From: Epiperipatus broadwayi
Taxonomy: Eukaryota; Onychophora; Udeonychophora; Euonychophora; Peripatidae
Direction of reading: 5' to 3'
Assembly (NCBI GenBank): GCA_028023455.1
Contig: JAQFVV010006215.1
Location: forward strand, 13,247,473-13,311,472
Length of the DNA stretch: 64,000 nucleotides
Of the stretch, positions 50,860 through 63,517 are shown in pieces. A program made the position numbers and the translations under genes. The notes beneath the pieces were generated by a model. The model saw only the letters and a program-made list of their open reading frames with translations, was not told the origin of the DNA and made no database searches. The stretch's first letter is position 1, and the number at the start of each line of letters is the position of its first letter.

Positions 50860-51360
50860 TTAATATATTGAACTATTTCCAGCATCTAATATAGATAGAG
50901 TATTGAATGTCTTTAAAAAAATTTAACTTTATTTACATTTTCAAAGTACACTCAACTGTTAGTAATAGCACAGAGGTTAGTATATGCACAGCATTTCGAG
51001 AAGTATTATTCACCTCTACTCTTCAGGTGTTGCTAGCTGATCAGTGACAGTACTAGCATGGGAATCAAATCTGGACCCGTAGATTCTTGAATTTTAAGGT
51101 AACACTCTAAGCAACTGAGCCATCCTGCCTTAAAATTCAATATTCAAGAATCGAAGGGTCCAGCTTCAATTCTCATGCTGGTACTATAACTGGTCAAGTC
51201 AGAAACACCTGAAGAGAGAAGAATAATACCATTAGAAACTAACCAGTGTGCTATTACTAATAGTTGAATGTATTTTGAAAATTTAAATAAAGTTAAATTT
51301 TTCTAAAGACATTTAATACTTTATATTAGATGATGGAAGTAATCCAATATATAAATGCAC
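50860..51360. mobile_element. Hairpin element copy 2 with a tRNA-like SINE centre
   Basis: Mirrored arms share aaatttaactttattta, ctgttagtaatagcac and agcatctaatata with the reverse of the right side, and match the copy at 31041-31416. The centre (51059-51131, minus strand) reads ggcaggatggctcagttgct, then tagagtgttacc, then gggtccagatttgattccc, an A box and a degraded B box of a tRNA-derived SINE. Both arms also carry SINE-like body sequence in opposite orientation. Confidence 0.6.
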
Positions 51361-53061
51361 TTAAACAAAACAGTTTGAAATAGAAAAAATTTTAATATAG
51401 GTTTTATTATTATTTTTTACATAGGGTGCTTTTTATAATACAATATTTAAAAAAAAAAGTTTATTTGTTAATTCTCTAAAAAATATTATTGAGATTGCTT
51501 TAACTGAATTATTTTTTTGATTAATACTTTCTATAAGACAGTAATAAAGTTGACTTTTTAGCAAAACATGGCACTTCCAATTTCTGCTCGAAGTACACAA
51601 GAATTCTTTAGGTTTTTAAATTATCACTTCTAAGTGTAGATTTTTCAGAAATAGATATTGAAGTTGAAATGAGGCTATAGCTTGATGATTATTTTAAAAC
51701 ATTTCATAGGATAATTGGTAGATGATTCAAAATATGTATCTTCCCTGGAATATATTGCTCTCTAACTGGAAAGACTATGGCACACATATCATTAGCTAAA
51801 TATAAATTCTGATTCTATAAATTTTTTTTTATAAGAATTCTCTTAAAATAACTTTTAAAAAAATTTTCAAAATGTATTGCCTTATTTCAAAAACAAATCA
51901 ATAAGCAAAGTATTATGGGGTTGTCTTTAAAATCAACAAATTTGAATCATTCTTATGACTGATTTGGATTTAGTAAATTTGATAAATAACCAATCAATTC
52001 TTTATCAGAAAATTTCGTAACTAACAAAAATAAAAACATGTTTCGAAGTTTATTATTATTACAAATAAAATACCCTTGCTCTATTTTTAAGTCTGAATTA
52101 AACTTAAAGAAATAATATTTTTTACATTACTTTTCATCAAGAAAAATCATTTTCTTCTTTCTCTTCTTTAATTTTAAAATTAAAATAAAGACAAAACAAT
52201 ATACATATAAATTTAATTGCTCTTATAAATAATAGATTTTTCTTTTTAAGTAAGTTTAATTTCTTTGAGATTTATGTACTACTATATATATATCAATCAG
52301 CTATCTCTGAAAGACAATTAAAATTTTTGCTGTCAATAAATGATACTATGGATTATGGGACTGAAGTATCATAATATATATGAACATATTTCTGATTCAT
52401 GGATTGATTTGTATAGCCAACATAAAATTCATCTTTAATTTTCTCTCTGTCCAACTGCTTTTTTTAAGATCTCGAATTAATATAATTTTAAATGTTTATA
52501 GGTGACAGCTAATGAGTGAATTAAATCTTAGTAACTGGAATAATTTTTTTCAATAATATTCTACACATTTCATTATGATCTATTGAAATTTACTTATTTC
52601 AGTGAAGCTTGTATTCATAAATGTTTAATTTATTTGAAATACCATAGTTTTAATAATTAGAGTTCAGATGTTTTAATAAAGGGAAAAATATTTATTCATT
52701 ATTTTAAAAAATAAATAACACCTTGTTATTTACCTTTTATTTCTTATTTATTCAGCGATTTGTCAAGAGTATCCCAAGACGATCTGCAAAAACCTAAGCA
52801 AAACATTCAGGGACCATATAGTGAACATTAATGATTTAATTAACATTTCTTTAATATTATCATAATTTTCAAAATGGGATTCTGAAAATTTAAAATGCAT
52901 CTAAGAATAAGATTTTTTTTTTAAAAAACACAACATATAAAAACATGTTCACAGTAGTTTTAGATGAAGATATAATACTAAAATTATAATCACTCAGCAT
53001 GCAAAATATGAAGATTTTAATTACAATAATTGATGATTAGTCATATATATATCAAGATATA
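51361..53061. other. A+T-rich sequence, no firm gene
   Basis: No supported gene. A possible terminal exon on the plus strand at 52756-52797 follows a good acceptor (ttttatttcttatttattcag) and encodes RFVKSIPRRSAKT then a stop; a second frame there is open longer (CQEYPKTICKNLSKTFRD). Neither has a partner exon. Confidence 0.3.
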
Positions 53062-54767
53062 TGTATAAAACTCACATACATCTGCATTACATATTTCATA
53101 ATTTAAAAAAAAAATTATGATCAAATTTATTTTAAAGAATAGTTGAAAACATGGTTATTTAAGTAGTATTAAAACGTAGTTTTGTAAAAATAAAAAAAAA
53201 GACTGAGTTATATTTTCTTTTAAAAAAGAATAAAGCTTTTATTGACCATGGGATCAGGAGAGAATTAGAAGAAAAAAGAGATTTAAAAACTCACTCTCCT
53301 TTTTATAAATAATATAAAAAAAAGTTAAAAGAATAAATGTGTAAAAATAAATGTTAGTAAAAATCTAAAATAAAAGGATTAATTAATTAGTATAAGTAAA
53401 CTTTTGGAATGTCAGTAAGATCTCAGACTTATAATAAAATTGAAGCCAATAATTGTAATAATTAAAAACCTATTTAAGCTATCTATTCAATAAATGCAAA
53501 GAGATAGAAGATGAATCTAAAAAAAAGTTTAGATTAAAGAAAAATCAATTAAATTAAAAAAAAATAAATTTAATTAAAAAAAACAGATTTAAAGCTATAA
53601 GGAAAAGAACAATGGGAGAGAAAAAAGTCACACAGTCCACTCTTGGGTCTGTAAGTCATTTTGGTCTTCATATTGTGTTGTTATATTATTCATTGCTCCA
53701 GAGATCCAGAAATCTAAGAACAGAATACAGCAATTCATTACTATTGTGGAAAATATTATTGCTGCAGAACTAGCAACATGCATTGCTAGAGTGCTTTAGA
53801 AGTGTTCGACTGGGCTTCAGGCCATCAAGTCCTCTGCCAAAAATCAACTGTCCACATCTGGAACCAACATCCAGAACCAATGATTAAGTCAAAAGACAGA
53901 TGCAGCTGCTACTCTCTCTCTCATTGCTGAGTCACAGAATGGAAGACAAGCCTGAAATCATCAATGGAGACAAAAAGTCTACCAGGTGGAAAGTAATACA
54001 ATAAAAACCAAGACCAAATAAACTATGTCATCCAATCATTGAAAACCTAGGTAAATATATTTTGATCACTGTCAATAGACATTTGATTTTTTTTTTAAAA
54101 ATGAAATAAACTCTAATGAAGGACTATATAAATTTAAGTGAACTAATCATTTATAATTTTATTATGCTATTTTCTATTATGTTAGATATGTTTGTGCATG
54201 AATAAATACTAATGTTTGCTTAATTATTATTTGGTCTATTCTCTCTCTCTCTCTCATCACTGTGTCCCCATGAATTTAAAGTTATAAATAATTGTATATG
54301 TTAAGTTAATGTGCTGGATGCCTGATTAAGAGTAGGAGCTAGTTGGGATATTTCAAGTGCTGGATTGTGTCTGTCATTCAAAGCATTCCGGCTATAACAC
54401 ATATGGGTGGCTGACCCCTGAGTTTGATCCTTAAAACAAATAAAATGCTTTGGATGGCACTTTTTATTCCAGCAATTGAGGTGGGCCATGGTCAGGAAAT
54501 GTAATTGTGTTATGCTTTGTATAGTCTGATCTGACTGTAGTTATTGTTGATGGCTATGCTATCAATGGTATTCTCCTCTCTGCTTGAAGTGCCGGTCTGC
54601 TCCCGTAATATTAAAGAGAAATAATAATTACTAAGAAGGTATGTATTAAGCATGATAAGCTTAGTTAAAGTCAAGAAACATGAAAGGTTAGATATTAAAA
54701 GTTATTAAAGCCAAGATATTAAAAGGTTATGTTAAAAGATATTTAAAACCCAGCAGGTTTATTCGGA
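53062..54767 (+). repeat. Gypsy 5' LTR
   Basis: Starts about tgtataaaactcacatac and ends about ggtttattcgga. It matches 61526-63210 along its whole length, including aataaagcttttattgacc, gagatccagaaatctaagaa and gtgctggatgcctg. It contains an aataaa signal and (CT)n at 54241. The minus-strand open frame at 54301-54489 is only LTR sequence. Confidence 0.85.
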
Positions 54768-55199
54768 AATGCCTCCACCGTGTGAGCCGAAGTGCCATAA
54801 ATGACCCAGCATAATTAAAATTAGAAAAGTCTGAAACTAAAAATTAAAATAAATGCTAAATCACATAGCAATAAAAGTGTAATTGGTGAGCAGTATGAGA
54901 AGAGAAATAGACCAAGGCAAACAAATTATAATATTAAAAATTTATAATTAAAAATATAAAATAAAGAATAAAATATATAATGTAAATAAAAAGGAGAAAA
55001 AAAATGGTTAGAGAAATAAATAATTCATTATTGGGATTGTTTATAGCCAGGTGGGAATTAGAGAAGACTGAGGGGGTTTTGAGTTAGTCGAACACTTTGT
55101 TGGAGTTAAAATATTTAAAAATAAATAAACCAAGTAAAATAAAATTTGTGTTGAGAGTCAGGAATAATTATAAAACTAAATTTAAGGTATACTAGAGTC

Positions 55200-56106
55200 A
55201 AAACAAAAATGGAGGCTCAAAATAACATGGAGAAATACATAAATTGATCAACAAACAAACAGAATGATTAATATAGATGATAGTCAGACTAGAAAATAGG
55301 AAAATAACAGAAAATACGAAAACGGATATACAGAAGTTAGTAAATAAGATGGATAAAAATGAAAATAAACAGAAAGAGAAAAGCGTAAGTATGTATGTGC
55401 ATTTAAATAGCGCAGCACATACTGTTAATCCATTTTCAAAAATAAAAATATTTTTGGGGAACACAGGGGAGCCGCCAATTGAACACCTTGGCAGTTTGGA
55501 ACACTATTTCATGTGGAATCAATGGTAACTATAGCTCTTAGTCATATTCAAGGTGATGCTCAATTCTGTTGAGATTCATTATTCACAAAACCAGCAATAT
55601 ACAGAGAGTATAGGCAATCATCGTTAGCAAGCTATTGGGATGAAAAGCACCAAGAAAATATTAAAAACCAGATGTCGCAGGATAAATGGCGACCTGGTGA
55701 ACTTTTTACTTCATTTTTTCGCTGGTAAGTAGCAAAGTTAAGATTGTTAATGGCTAACTCACTATTGGAATATCAGATCATATGAATAGTAAGGCATAAT
55801 TTCCTACATAATGTACAACAAATATTAATTGAAGCTAAACGTAAAACAGAAGAGCAAATGGCTGAGTTGCTTAGGGCATTTGACAGCACAAGGCCAAAGT
55901 ATGAAAATAAGAAAAGGGGATTCGCATCTCTAGAAATAGGCAGACATATAAATAGCATGAAGTGTAATCTGCATAAAAGGAACAGGAATAGAAATAATAA
56001 TAGAAAATTGTACAGCATAAGAAGCTATGGGCAGAAAACAAAGCATAGTTTGAAATATAACAAAGGGTATAGCCACTCACAGGTAGCAAACTTAGTATAC
56101 AGCTGA
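55200..56106 (+). pseudogene. Gypsy gag region
   Basis: Broken frames: 55277-55528 ends with FLGNTGEPPIEHLGSLEHYF, then 55680-55730 (RWRPGELFTSFFRW), then 55858-56106 beginning MAELLRAFDSTRPKY and continuing into a Lys/Arg/Asn-rich tail (HKRNRNRNNNRK). Position between the LTR and the protease, and the basic C-terminus, fit a capsid/nucleocapsid polyprotein. No CCHC zinc knuckle is visible. Confidence 0.55.
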
Positions 56107-56169
56107 CATAAAAGCCAATATTAGCACCTCGGCATCGCTCTAAAATAAAAGTTGTGTTGGAGGAGGTTA

Positions 56170-56540
56170 TAACAGAAGTACTGCTGGGCTCAGGCAGTTA
56201 AGTGTAGGTAATGTTGCACGCCATATTTAGACAAATCAACCACATAAACTCTAATATAAAAACATTGCCATTAAAAACTGTGCATGTAACTATGGCAAAT
56301 AGTAAAAAGGTCAAATTAGTGTCAAAGCAGGTCTGGGTAAACATGTGAATAGAAAAGAAAGAGTACAGCCATGTTTTGGATATTTTAGAGGGATTAATCC
56401 AAGAGGTGACACTTAGGTCAGATTTTATGCATAGGACCAGCTGTGTGCTGGACTATAAGCTAAGTTAGATAAAATTAAATGGCAAGGTATTGACATTTAT
56501 GTCAGACAAAATGTATAAATTCACCTTGATTTGTTGCATA
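56170..56540 (+). pseudogene. Gypsy protease region
   Basis: A degraded active-site segment (LLGSGS, where D-[ST]-G is expected) lies near 56180, and ILEGLIQEVTLRSDFMHR from 56379 matches the flap-to-C-terminal block (I-L-G-x-D-F) of retropepsins, with G changed to R. Stops interrupt the frame. Confidence 0.5.
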
Positions 56541-56599
56541 GAAAATACGGAGGCAAAATGGAAATATACACAAAAGTAAAAGAATCAAAATTTATAAAT

Positions 56600-57095
56600 A
56601 ATTATCAAAGGAAGCGATTAGAGCAAGTGTTGAGCAAATTCGAAAATGTTTTTTGGATGTCCCTGGAGTAATTCAAAACTATGAGCATAGGATAAGACTC
56701 ATGGAAGATCAACCATATCAGGCCAGGGCATATCCTACTTCTCATCAATACAGAGAGAAGGTCGAAGAGCAGATAGATAAAATGCTGGAGTAAGGAATCA
56801 TATCCAAATACTCGTCACCATTTAATAATCCTAATGTAACAGTAAAAAAAAAAACGGATCTATCCAGATATGTTTGGATGTGAGACAATTGAACAAAATA
56901 TCTATCCCTGATACTAATGCTCCTCCATACATACATGAAATTTCATAACAAAAAGGTGTTTTTCAATGCTTAATTTAACTGACAGTTATTGGCAGATCAA
57001 GTTACACCTCCACAATCAGAAATATACTGTGTTTCAGTTCAATGGGCATGCATACAACTTCAACCAAATACCGTTTGGGTTAAAAAAATAGCAGG
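56600..57095 (+). pseudogene. Gypsy reverse transcriptase, N-terminal half
   Basis: Reads GVIQNYEHRIRL near 56670, VEEQIDKMLE near 56765, then a stop, GIISKYSSPFNN, QICLDVRQLN near 56870, LNLTDSYWQIKL at 56969 and FNQIPFGLKK ending at 57090. These are the standard fingers/palm blocks of Gypsy reverse transcriptases. The next expected block (Y-x-D-D) is not reached before the inserted sequence begins. Confidence 0.8.
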
Positions 57096-57099
57096 TGTT

Positions 57100-59340
57100 A
57101 TCGGACAAAATAAAAAATTGGTTGTTTTCTATTAGGTCAATTTCTAGAAATATACCGTTTCAGTGGCCTCACCCAACCTAAGAGGCTTCTTTCTATGATA
57201 AAACACAAAAAATCCCCCCGACGGCTGCCTTTGGCTTTTTTCTATGCTAAAAGCAAAGACAAATGCCTTTATTGGCTGCCATAATAGGTTGTGTTATTCA
57301 CTTTATCATAATAGTAGAATGTCTATTTTCTCTAGAGTTTCATGTGAGAGTGTGTGTATTTCAGCCAGTTGTAATTTTTTAAAATTTCATTAGATAGGTA
57401 TTTTTTTTCAAGTGCTCTAACCTACTGTTACGTTGTAACTTTATTAGCAATGTCGTGAAGGTTCCATTACAAATATGTAACCCTCAAAAATTATTTTTAA
57501 GGGTGTGGCACAGCAGTATTTCGATGATCAAGTGAAAAGTAACTTTATCGTGAGAATTTGTCAGTAGCAAGTTAAGATGGCTAGCACGACCGAGTATTTG
57601 AAGCTGTGGCAATTGCCATTGACTGAAGCCAGCGCTGTGGCATTTTTAAAGATAACAATATCCTGCTAAAACAGAAGATATGTTTGTGTGGTGAGGCAAA
57701 GCGAATGGAGGTTCATGAAGATCTGTGAACTTTTATATGTAAGTCGCATTGTTGTCGACGAAAGTGTTCTATTCGTAAAGGCAGATGGTTTGAAGGATTC
57801 CAAATGCCCTTTGTGAAATCTTTATGGCTGCTTCACTATTGGAGCTGCGAAGAGCTGACCGTAAAGCACGCTCTAAAAGATCTGGAGATGTGTCGAGATG
57901 CTTTGGTCAGGTGAAAGGATGCTCTTCGTGAGCTGTCATAAAAGCCTTTCATCGAGAGCATGCAGTCAAATCAGAAGCGCAGTAATGACAGTTGAGGTTG
58001 ATGAGACCCTTTTCAGTCATCAGAAGAATCATCAGGATAGAATGCTTCCTCAGCAGTGGGTTTTTGGAGGGTTGTACTGAGAGACTAGTAAATGCTTTGC
58101 TGTGGCAGTTCCACCACGATCTGTCACCACCCTGCTGCAGATCATACAGGACAATGTCAAGCCCGGATCCACCATCTACTCTGACTGCTGGAAGGGTTAC
58201 AAAACATCTGATCTTGAGGCTGCAGGATTTAAACATTTGCATGTGAACCATCACTATAACTTCGTGAACCCTAATACAGGCGCGCATACCCAAAATGTAA
58301 AACCAAAAGCAGCATGGGACACACAACCAATGCATGGACAATTACTTGTGGGAGTTCCTGTGGTGATGTCTACACAAGGTGAAGATGTTTTCTGTGCGAT
58401 GCAACTAATTACAAAGTAGTTTACGGCTGTTATGTTTTTGTTGGTTGTTTATTTTCTCAGAGTCCAATAACCAGTTATACTGTTTCTTTTGTTATTGATG
58501 TTTTTGCGTTGACACATGTTTTTTTAGTTTATCGCCACAGAAAATGTTGTGGGGGGAGTTTTGTCGAATTTGACCAAGAAAGAAGAATATCTAGGTGAGT
58601 TTTGTTATTTGTATATTAACTATTAATTTCTTTATTGGTTTAGGAATATATTTTATCCAAATGTTTTACTATTTAATACAAACAGCAAGTTTTTCCAGCA
58701 TTAGTTGTCTTTAACGCAAACTACAAAAAAGTATAATAAACTATTAGTTTCTATTTAAAAAATGACGTTACTTTTTACATATACACACCAACAAAAACAA
58801 CCCAGTTTCTGAGTATTAATTACTGTCACAAAAAAAAAGCAAATTAGTCGGGTAATATATTTAAATTTAGTATTTAAATTTAACGTTACTTTTAATAAAT
58901 TCACACAAATAAAAACAATCCAGTTTCTGATTAATTACTGTCAAAAAAAAAAAGCCAATTAGTCAGGTTGCATTTTTAAATGTATTTAAATAATGTCACT
59001 TTTTATATATATACACACTAACAAAAATAACCCAGTTTCTGATTAATTAATGTCAAAAAAAAAAAAAAAAAGGAAATTCGTTGGGTATTATTTTGAAATT
59101 TAGTGTGAACTTATACATTTTGTGTACATAGAAAATATATAATTGCGTATCATTTTCTATTAAAAAAATACTGTAACTTTGGAGACACCCAAACAAAAAC
59201 AACCCATTTTATGATTAATTACTATCAAAAAAAACATAAATTATTAGTATTTAGTGTGACTTTTTAAATTTTATTTAAATACTAATATTATTTATTATTA
59301 ATTACTATAATTTTCTATTACAAAACTAAAGCTGATATTT
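57100..59340 (+). mobile_element. Insertion in the Gypsy RT carrying a Merlin (IS1016-like) element
   Basis: The Gypsy frame stops near 57095 and resumes near 59340-59390. Within lies a transposase pseudogene (57577-58419). Degenerate inverted ends (cttctttct...tccccccgacg at 57186-57221 and its mirror at 58551-58585) suggest a Merlin element of about 1.4 kb, a usual length for the family. The remaining 58600-59340 holds four copies of a ~110-170-bp unit marked caaaaacaacccagtttctg (58801, 58919, 59031, 59203). I could not fix the target duplication or decide whether this is one insertion or two. Confidence 0.6.
57577..58419 (+). pseudogene. Merlin / ISXO2-like DDE transposase, inactive
   Basis: Starts MASTTEYLKLWQLPLTEA and keeps the family layout with several frame breaks: a decayed zinc-ribbon (YVCVVRQSEWRF), then VEVDETLFSHQKNHQ near 57990 with the first catalytic D, MLPQQWVFGG, STIYSDCWKGY near 58170 with the second D, VNHHYNFVNPNTGAHTQ near 58246-58295, and AAW before the end. 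Where the family usually has an acidic residue after HTQ-x-x (I-E-x-x-W), this copy reads VKPKAAW, so the third catalytic position appears lost. G+C content is well above the flanks. Confidence 0.85.
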
Positions 59341-60210
59341 ATATAGAATCACAGGCGCATAATCATAATATGTATGTGTTCTTGATTAGCATCAACACCA
59401 TCAAATGGCTGACATGATAGAATAGGAATCTACCAAAAAATTTAGCATCAACACTTCACTTATTTAAGACAACTATTGTGAGAATGTAAACAAAAAAGAA
59501 TTAAAATACATTTTAAAAAAAGCAGTTTAATGGCAACCGAGGTTAAGTTTTTAGGCCACATAATAAGTGGGAGAGCGATCCAACTGCATCCTGATAAAAT
59601 TCAAGCAAATCCAGGAGTTCCCACTTCCTAGAAATAAAAAACATTTTTTAGGATTATGTAATTTTTATAACCGATTTTATAAAAAATTTTCTTATGTCAT
59701 GAAGTCACTACTGCAATTGTTAAAAAAGGGCATACCTTCGGTATGAATGGTGCTGCATGATAGCAGTTTTCAAATGTGAAAATGAAGTTCTTAAAGGAAG
59801 TGATGCTATCATATCCCGATTTTCGAAAACCATTCTTTGTACAGACCGATAGCAGTGGGGTCGGATTGGGTGCTACTCTTTTTTAAATCCAAGAGGGAGT
59901 TTGGCAGGGAGTCCTTTTCCTTATAAGCTGTTTATTGAAGAATTCTGAATTAAATTATATGATAATGAAAAATGAAGCTTTAGCAATCGTTTGGGCCTTC
60001 CAAAAAGTTCGTCAGTTTCTAATAGGAACGGAGGTGATTGTAATCACTGATCCCAAGAGCTTCGAATTTTTAAACCAGTTTCTTAACAAATAGCTGACAT
60101 TTAATAAGATGGAGCTTATTCTTCCAAGAATTTAACTATAGTGTAAAATATTGCAAAGGGAGGAAGAACTGTAGTAGCGGATACATTAAGCTGTTATCTA
60201 ACATCACTGG
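59340..60210 (+). pseudogene. Gypsy reverse transcriptase C-terminus and RNase H
   Basis: Resumes with LASTPS near 59390 (after a lost Y-x-D-D), LRQLL and then ATEVKFLGHIISG at 59530-59569, FLGLCNFYNRF-like text near 59650, KEVMLSYPDFRKPFF at 59792 and VQTDSSGVGLGATLF at 59838, the start of RNase H with its first Asp. NEALAIVWAFQKVRQFLIG near 59970-60020 continues RNase H. Several stops are present. Confidence 0.8.
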
Positions 60211-60429
60211 ATCAATAGCATTTAAGTTATAATGATATATGTATTACTTCAATAGAAATGGATGGAAGCGAGTCAGGAGAAAATGGATCTCCAGAGGTTA
60301 TGACAAAGACATAGAGTAGACTTCGATTGTGGGCAAATAATGAAATATCTGCATCATCAACCTGTAAAAGGAAGTATAAATAACCCTTTGTGGAGATAGA
60401 AAGAACTATTGTATAAAAGGGAAGCTTTT

Positions 60430-61323
60430 ACAACACAAAGAGAAAGTGAGACGGTAAAGAAAAACATATAGTTATACCCGTTGCCCTACAACAGTGGTTG
60501 GTTGAATATATTCATAAAAGATATGGTCATTATGGAGCAAATAAAGTCGAGGGTTGGTTAAGTCATTGGTTCTACTGGTTGAAAATGTATGCCAGCATCC
60601 AGGCCCTCATAAATGAGGGTGAGATATGTCTTAAAACAAAATCACTTAAGGCATCAGGCATATGTCCACTTATGCCCATTTATTCTCAACAACCAAACAA
60701 CTTAATAGCTATAGATTTTTATGGACTGTAAGGTATCTGGTAATAGTTTATATTTGTTCTAAACTGATGGCTGCATACCCTGTAACGCAAGCAAATACCA
60801 AAAAAATTATACGGGTGTTAGAGCAGCAGCATTTTGAAACTATTGCAATCCAAGATAAAATCATCTCATATCATGAAACTCATTTATCTCCAAAGAATGA
60901 AAGAAATGGATCAAAAGACATAAGATAAACCATGTATTCATGTCTATTTGTAACCTGCAGTCTAATCAGTATGAGCGGATCATGCAGGAATTAGGGTGAT
61001 TGTTTAGAGTTTATATATATGACAATCACAGAGAATGGGTTAAGAAAATTCCACGGATTATTAATATGATAAATTGGTCAAAAAATGAATCTACAGGGTT
61101 TGAACCTGTATGACTACATTTTGGGAAGAATGTACCCTATCCATTTAAAACTAAACTGCCATTGGAAACATGCTCTGCAGATGGTATGCAAATACGACAA
61201 CAATGCGTTTGTCATGGCAAAGGGTGAGGAAGAAAAAGAAACTTATAATGCTTATTCGCTAAAATTGATTAAAAAAAAAAGGAGCCACCCGACAAAACAT
61301 AAACAAATCGAAATAATCAGATA
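60430..61323 (+). pseudogene. Gypsy integrase
   Basis: The frame at 60498-60731 gives VEYIHKRYGHYGANKVEG, WFYWLKMYASI and GEICLKTKSLKASG, the zinc-binding H-H-C-C domain (second Cys lost), then LIAIDFYG with the first catalytic Asp. After a shift, VIVYICSKLMAAYPV at 60741 and on continues the core. 61085-61324 gives HFGKNVPYPFK-like text and a Lys-rich tail. Frame breaks make it inactive. Confidence 0.75.
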
Positions 61324-61525
61324 GACTCGCATGTAAAATGAATATCTACAATTTGAAATGTATTTTGGATAAAAAAAAATGATGATAAATAAATAAATAA
61401 ATGAATATGAAAAATCAAACAGTAAAACTAAAAAAAAAAAAAAGTATAAGAGCTAAAACTGGTCAAATGGACTCATTTTACTTCTCAAAGTGGTGTGTGT
61501 GTGATGAACTGCTAGGGAGATGATA

Positions 61526-63210
61526 TGTATAAAACTCACATACATCTGCGTTACACATTTCATAATTTAAAAAAAATTATCATCAAATTTATTTTAAAGA
61601 ATAGTTAAAGACACAATTATTTAAGTAGTGTTAAAATGTAGTTTTGTAAAAATAAAAAAGATTGCAATATATTTTCTTTTAAAAGAGAATAAAGCTTTTA
61701 TTGACCACAGGAATGGGAGAAAATTAGAAAAAAAAGATCTACAAACTTACTCTCCTTTTTATAAATAATAAAAAATATAAGTTAATAAATGTGTAAAAAT
61801 AAATGTTAGTGAAAAATCTAAAATAAAAGGATTAATTAATTAGTATAAGTAAACTTTTGGAATGACAATAAGATCTCTGACTGATAATAAAATCCAAACC
61901 AATAATTGTAATAATTAAAAAACTATGTAAGCCATCTCTTCGGTAAATGCAAAGAGATAGTAGATTAATCTTAAAAAAAGATTAAATTAAAGAAAAATGT
62001 AAATTTAATTTAAAAAATAGATTTAAAGCTATGATAAGGAAAAGAACAATGGGAGAAAAAAAAGTATAAAATATCACAACTGTCTACTGTTATATATTCT
62101 GCTCTTGAGTCTGTAAGTCATTTCGTTACACTATCCATTGCTTCAGAGATCCAGAAATCTAAGAACCGAATAGAGCCATTCATTACTACTGTGAAAAATA
62201 TCATTGCAGAAGCTGCAGAACTAGCAACATATCACATTAGAAGTGTTTTACTGGACTTCAGGCCATAAAGTCCTCCGCCAAAAATCATCTGTTCATGCCT
62301 GGAACCAATGTCGAGAACCAATGCTTAAGTCGTAAGACAAAGGTGCCACTACTCTCTCTGATGGTTGAGTCGCAGAATGGAAGACAAGCCTGAAACCATC
62401 GATGGAGACCAAAAAGTCAAGGTCAACAGTAATACTAATAAAAACCAAAATTAAATAAACTGTCTCATCTAATCATTGAAAACCTAGGTAAATATATTTT
62501 GATCACTATCAACAGACCCATGATATTTTTTTTCAAATGAAATGAACTCTAATGAAGGATTATATAAATTTAGGCTGAACTAATCATTTATAATTTTATT
62601 ATGTTATTTTATATTGTTAGATATGTCTGCGCATAAATAAATACTAATGTTTTCTTAATTATTATTTGGTCTATTCTCACTCTCTCTCGTCATTGTGTCT
62701 CCATGAATTTAATGTTATAAATTGTATATGTTAAATTAATGTGCTGGATGCCTGGTTAAGAGTAGGAGTTAGTTGGGATATTTCAAGTGTTGGATTGTGT
62801 GGCTGTCATCCAAAGCATGCCGGCTATATAAAATATGGTTGGTTGGCACCTGAGTTTCATCCTCAAAACAAATAAAATGCTTGGGATGGCAGATTTTTAT
62901 TCCAGCAGTTGAGGTGGGCCACGGTCAGAAAATGTGGTCATGTTATGCTTCATATAGCCCGATTTGACTGTGGGTGTCATTGATGGCTACTCTATCAATG
63001 GTATTCTCCCCTCTGCTTGAAGTACTGGACCGTTCCCATAATATTAATGAGAAATAATAATTACCAAGAAGAAATGTAATAAGTGTGAAAATAAGCTTAG
63101 TTAAAGTCAAGAGACATGAAAGTTTAGATATTAAGACTTATTAAAGCCAAGATATTAAAAGGTTATGTTAAAACGTATTCAAAACCCAGCAAGAATAAGG
63201 TTTATTCGGA
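61526..63210 (+). repeat. Gypsy 3' LTR
   Basis: Direct counterpart of 53062-54767, preceded by a short purine-rich tract (ctagggagatga at 61511-61522) that may be the polypurine tract. Differences from the 5' LTR include small indels such as the extra agaata near 63192. It contains aataaa at 61689 and simple CT repeats at 62682. Confidence 0.85.
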
Positions 63211-63453
63211 GGAATCCAGAACAATAATATATATATCAATATATATTTCACAAATATAAAATAACTCAGCACAAAACAAAATCTGTCACAATCCCTTACA
63301 TATCAGTAAAAAATAAAATATTTGCCAAATTAATCAAATATTGGAGAGTACGGATTATAGTGTTTCTTTCTTATTTTATACTCTAGCTAAAAATAGATAG
63401 CCATTTATTATCTGGATAAATTATTTTGAGAATAAAAACATTTCCAAGTTTCA

Positions 63454-63517
63454 CTGAGATTTAAATCCCAGAATAGTATGGCAGAGAGGTGTGCTAACTG
63501 CTATGCTAGAGATTCAC
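63454..63517 (-). repeat. tRNA-derived SINE trace
   Basis: On the minus strand it reads ctctagcatagcagttagca, then cacctctctgcc, then ctgggatttaaatctcagtg. These resemble an A box (TAGCATAGCAGTTAG) and a degraded B box at tRNA-like spacing. The flanks (63211-63453 and 63518-64000) are A+T-rich with nothing recognisable. Confidence 0.45.

Larger units (their letters stand above)
53062..63210 (+). mobile_element. Full-length but dead Ty3/Gypsy retrotransposon
   Basis: Two ~1.7-kb direct LTRs bound an interior with gag, protease, reverse transcriptase, RNase H and integrase traces in Gypsy order (integrase last). All frames are broken by stops and shifts. LTRs differ by roughly 10-15% in stretches compared by eye, so the insertion is old. 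An additional insertion with a Merlin-type transposase splits the reverse transcriptase. No clear 4-6-bp target duplication was found, because both outer flanks are (TA)-rich (atatatatatca). Confidence 0.85.

Noticed and set aside
54301-54489. 62-residue minus-strand frame with CWNKKCHPKHFICF
   Set aside because: Lies wholly inside the Gypsy LTR and is broken in the other LTR.
53050-63235. Target duplication of the Gypsy element
   Set aside because: Both flanks are (TA)-rich with atatatatatca-like text, so any match could be chance and the LTR ends are uncertain by a few bases.
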